Assembly (NCBI GenBank): GCA_020852965.1
Contig: JADYZV010000197.1
Span: forward strand, 1-64,000
DNA length: 64,000 bases
Source: Pirellulaceae bacterium
Lineage (GTDB): Bacteria > Planctomycetota > Planctomycetia > Pirellulales > Pirellulaceae
Reading direction: 5' to 3'
In this document: piece by piece, positions 62,889 to 64,000 of the stretch
Numbering within the stretch: the stretch's first letter is position 1
Layout: the number at the start of each line of letters is the position of its first letter
The notes under the pieces: model-generated
Seen by the model: only the letters and a program-made list of their open reading frames with translations
Told to the model about the DNA's origin: nothing
The model's database searches: none
Translations under genes and position numbers: made by a program

Positions 62889-64000
62889 ATGAACTCGTCA
62901 CTTGCAGTACCACGCGAAATGTCCGAGTCCTGTTTGGCTTCGCTTGAATGCGAAATACGCCGACACCTGAACTTCACCCTGGCCCATGGCGAGGACGTGA
63001 CCAAGCCGCGTTACCTGTACCGCGCGCTGGCGATTGCGGTGCGCGACCGCTTGATTGAACAGTGGCGAGGCACCGAACGGCGTTTGCAATCCGAAGCGGA
63101 CAAAAAGGTCTACTATCTTTCGCTCGAGTTCCTCATCGGGCGTTCGCTTTCCAACGCGGTTTACAATTTAGACTTGGATGACGCGGCGCGTTCGGCGCTG
63201 CACGACTATGGGGTGACGCTCGAAGAGATCGCCGAACTCGAACTCGACGCTGGACTGGGCAATGGCGGTCTGGGGCGCTTGGCGGCTTGTTTCCTCGATA
63301 GCTGCGCCAATCTACAACTACCGGTGGTAGGTTACGGCATTCGCTACGAATACGGCATGTTCCATCAACGCATTGAGAATGGTCGCCAGATCGAAGACCC
63401 CGATCACTGGCTGCTCGATGGCAATCCGTGGGAGATTGAGCGCAGCGAAGATGCGCGGCGAGTTCGTTTCTATGGCCGTTCGGAACTCTACTACGATCAA
63501 GAGGGAGTCCATCATTGCCGCTGGGTCGATACGCACGACGTCCAAGCGGTCCCGTTTGATATGCCCATTCCGGGTTTCAAAAACGACACGGTCAACACAC
63601 TGCGACTTTGGAAAGCCACCGCCACCTCCGCGTTCGACTTGAATGAGTTCAATGCCGGTGGTTACTCCGAAGCGGTGGCGGCGAAGAATATGGCCGAACA
63701 GATTACGATGGTGCTCTACCCCAACGACTCGAGCGAGAATGGCAAGGAATTGCGACTGAAGCAACAATACTTCCTCGTCTCGGCCAGTTTGCAAGACGTA
63801 TTGGCCAATTGGGTCAAGCAGCACGGCCAGGATTTCACGCGTTTCGGCGAGTCGAATTGTTTTCAGCTCAACGATACCCATCCGGCCTGTGCCGTGCCTG
63901 AGCTGATGCGGGTGTTGATGGACGAATACGATTTGGAGTGGGACGACGCCTGGGCGATCGTAACCAAGTGTATGGCCTACACCAACCACACGCTGCTCCC
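62889..64000 (+). CDS. glgP: Glycogen/starch phosphorylase, N-terminal part (cut by window end)
   Basis: This PLP enzyme releases glucose 1-phosphate from glycogen or alpha-glucans by phosphorolysis in the cytoplasm. The first 370 codons are present, about 45 percent of the usual 800-850. Diagnostic segments are KKVYYLSLEFLIGRSLSNAV, ELDAGLGNGGLGRLAACFLD, GYGIRYEYGMFHQRI, TVNTLRLWKA, GGYSEAVAAKNMAEQIT and FQLNDTHPA. The PLP lysine lies beyond the window. The ATG at 62889 follows GAAGGA five bases earlier. The reading frame has no stop to the end of the window. Other glycogen genes are not visible here. Confidence 0.95.
   Translation, partial: MNSSLAVPREMSESCLASLECEIRRHLNFTLAHGEDVTKPRYLYRALAIAVRDRLIEQWRGTERRLQSEADKKVYYLSLEFLIGRSLSNAVYNLDLDDAARSALHDYGVTLEEIAELELDAGLGNGGLGRLAACFLDSCANLQLPVVGYGIRYEYGMFHQRIENGRQIEDPDHWLLDGNPWEIERSEDARRVRFYGRSELYYDQEGVHHCRWVDTHDVQAVPFDMPIPGFKNDTVNTLRLWKATATSAFDLNEFNAGGYSEAVAAKNMAEQITMVLYPNDSSENGKELRLKQQYFLVSASLQDVLANWVKQHGQDFTRFGESNCFQLNDTHPACAVPELMRVLMDEYDLEWDDAWAIVTKCMAYTNHTLL

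Overview
The window looks like chromosomal DNA of a planctomycete, most likely a Pirellulales (Rhodopirellula/Blastopirellula-like) bacterium. No 16S gene is present, so this placement is inferred from gene content: LEPR-XLL secretion-type N-termini, a PEP-CTERM protein, dockerin-like calcium repeats, a GEVED domain, a DUF1080 (3-keto-disaccharide hydrolase) protein, a Ser/Thr kinase with leucine-rich repeats, an ECF sigma factor linked to very large zinc-finger/membrane proteins, and several families of short palindromic repeats between and inside genes.

Positions 1-19541 are mostly housekeeping. A 31-copy heptamer array opens the window. It is followed by a tight minus-strand set (rsmG, a HAD phosphatase, a DUF1080 protein), a DsbD-type thiol:disulfide reductant carrier, two unknown plus-strand genes, ribD with a SEC-C protein and a membrane/coiled-coil protein, a very large TolC-family lipoprotein, a NarL-type response regulator, a nine-EF-hand protein and nadC. 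Positions 19700-27100 hold a surface-protein island: two LEPR-XLL/dockerin-like proteins sharing one C-terminal module, a PEP-CTERM protein and a tRNA-Gly(CCC). Positions 27400-29750 hold small membrane and LysM proteins of unknown role.

Positions 30136-58167 are the most unusual part. Two minus-strand cassettes encode giant exported proteins. Cassette A (58167 down to 40327) is [zinc-finger/TM protein, 1192 aa] - [zinc-finger/TM protein fused to a lipase-like hydrolase, a metallophosphoesterase and a cytolysin-like C-terminus, 2432 aa] - [giant carboxypeptidase-regulatory-like protein, about 2080 aa] - [ECF sigma factor]; its intergenic gaps are under 90 bp and the last two genes overlap by ATGA. 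Cassette B (39230 down to 30136) repeats the zinc-finger/TM gene and the giant gene only. All three zinc-finger proteins carry the anti-sigma-type pattern C7-H32-C36-C39, one membrane segment and a shared large extracytoplasmic part. I infer a duplicated, sigma-factor-controlled envelope system, one member of which has gained enzymatic and possibly membrane-binding domains. A plus-strand gene between the cassettes encodes a secreted protein made of two copies of an unrecognised domain.

Beyond it lie a secreted VHL-beta/CAP fusion, a divergent Ser/Thr kinase with LRRs, a DinB-family protein and the 5' part of glycogen phosphorylase, which runs off the window end.

Short palindromic elements recur. 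A GTGGCCCGACGCTCC-type element occurs in about eight full or partial copies, and in three genes it is translated in frame, in two different reading frames. Function calls rest on motif recognition by eye; no database search was run.
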